From Lewinellaceae bacterium (GTDB lineage Bacteria; Bacteroidota; Bacteroidia; Chitinophagales; Saprospiraceae): 64,000 bases of DNA. Of this stretch, positions 64,000 through 64,000 are shown piece by piece. The position numbers and the translations under genes were made by a program. The notes below the pieces were generated by a model. The model was not told the DNA's origin. It saw only the letters and a program-made list of their open reading frames with translations, and did not search any database. The stretch lies in contig JACJYN010000007.1 of assembly GCA_020636095.1 (NCBI GenBank), positions 496,001-560,000 on the forward strand, given 5' to 3'. Each line of letters begins with the position of its first letter. Within the stretch, counting starts at the first letter, position 1.

Positions 64000-64000
64000 G

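Overview
The window looks like the chromosome of a Bacteroidota bacterium, most likely of the Saprospiria (Lewinella/Saprospira-like). The evidence is: type IX secretion C-terminal sorting domains; lineage families (DUF4199, DUF547, DUF4249, DUF4856, DUF3098, Omp28-like); the ftsX-DUF3098-uppP-truB gene order; the HxH-less dihydroorotase paralogue; and promoters of the TTTG / TAnnTTTG type instead of Shine-Dalgarno-led genes. I saw no rRNA, tRNA or CRISPR array.

Layout. 0-20.5 kb is mostly housekeeping and envelope genes: a dihydroorotase paralogue cut by the window edge, two DUF4199 membrane proteins, a polyprenyl-phosphate glycosyltransferase, two secreted M28 peptidases plus the shell of a third, a TonB-dependent receptor with its DUF4249 lipoprotein, a Crp/Fnr regulator, an RsmF-like rRNA methyltransferase, an Omp28-like secreted protein, a DUF547 lipoprotein, a PIN toxin-antitoxin pair with a palindromic operator, and leuS. 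20.6-22.5 kb is a decayed IS701-like element that inserted into one arm of a palindromic repeat.

23.0-44.3 kb is the main accessory locus: a Tc (ABC) insecticidal-type toxin. A 2579-residue TcB-TcC fusion (SpvB, FG-GAP, Rhs shell, AT-rich exchangeable C-terminal toxin domain) is followed by a 2797-residue TcA-like pore/translocon protein on the same strand. The 5.1 kb between them holds unidentified small genes, one intact insertion sequence with a 10-bp target duplication, and one decayed IS4-like element lying only 41 bp before tcA. TcA would form the needle and pore, the TcB/C shell would enclose the cleaved C-terminal domain, and the two would deliver it into a target cell.

44.5-48.7 kb returns to core genes (ftsX, DUF3098, uppP, truB). 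48.9-58.2 kb holds a frameshifted sortilin-like repeat protein and a probable iron-acquisition operon (DUF4856 lipoprotein, imelysin-like lipoprotein, HTTM membrane protein, FecA-like TonB receptor). 58.2-64 kb is a zone of wreckage and small modules: an MNT/HEPN pair and a remnant copy of it, a shattered domain-permuted GH3 glycosidase, and a type IX tail fragment next to a full C-terminal type IX gene cut by the window edge.

The most unusual non-coding signal is a dispersed family of about 110-210 bp palindromic elements (at about 1.2, 2.1, 20.7, 22.6, 22.8, 44.4, 58.5 and 63.1 kb). Several share a recognisable core with a central TAG...CTA hairpin, but their long outer arms differ from copy to copy while still pairing within each copy. 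Several sit exactly at or just after stop codons. A second recurring pattern is short tandem repeats placed directly after stop codons.
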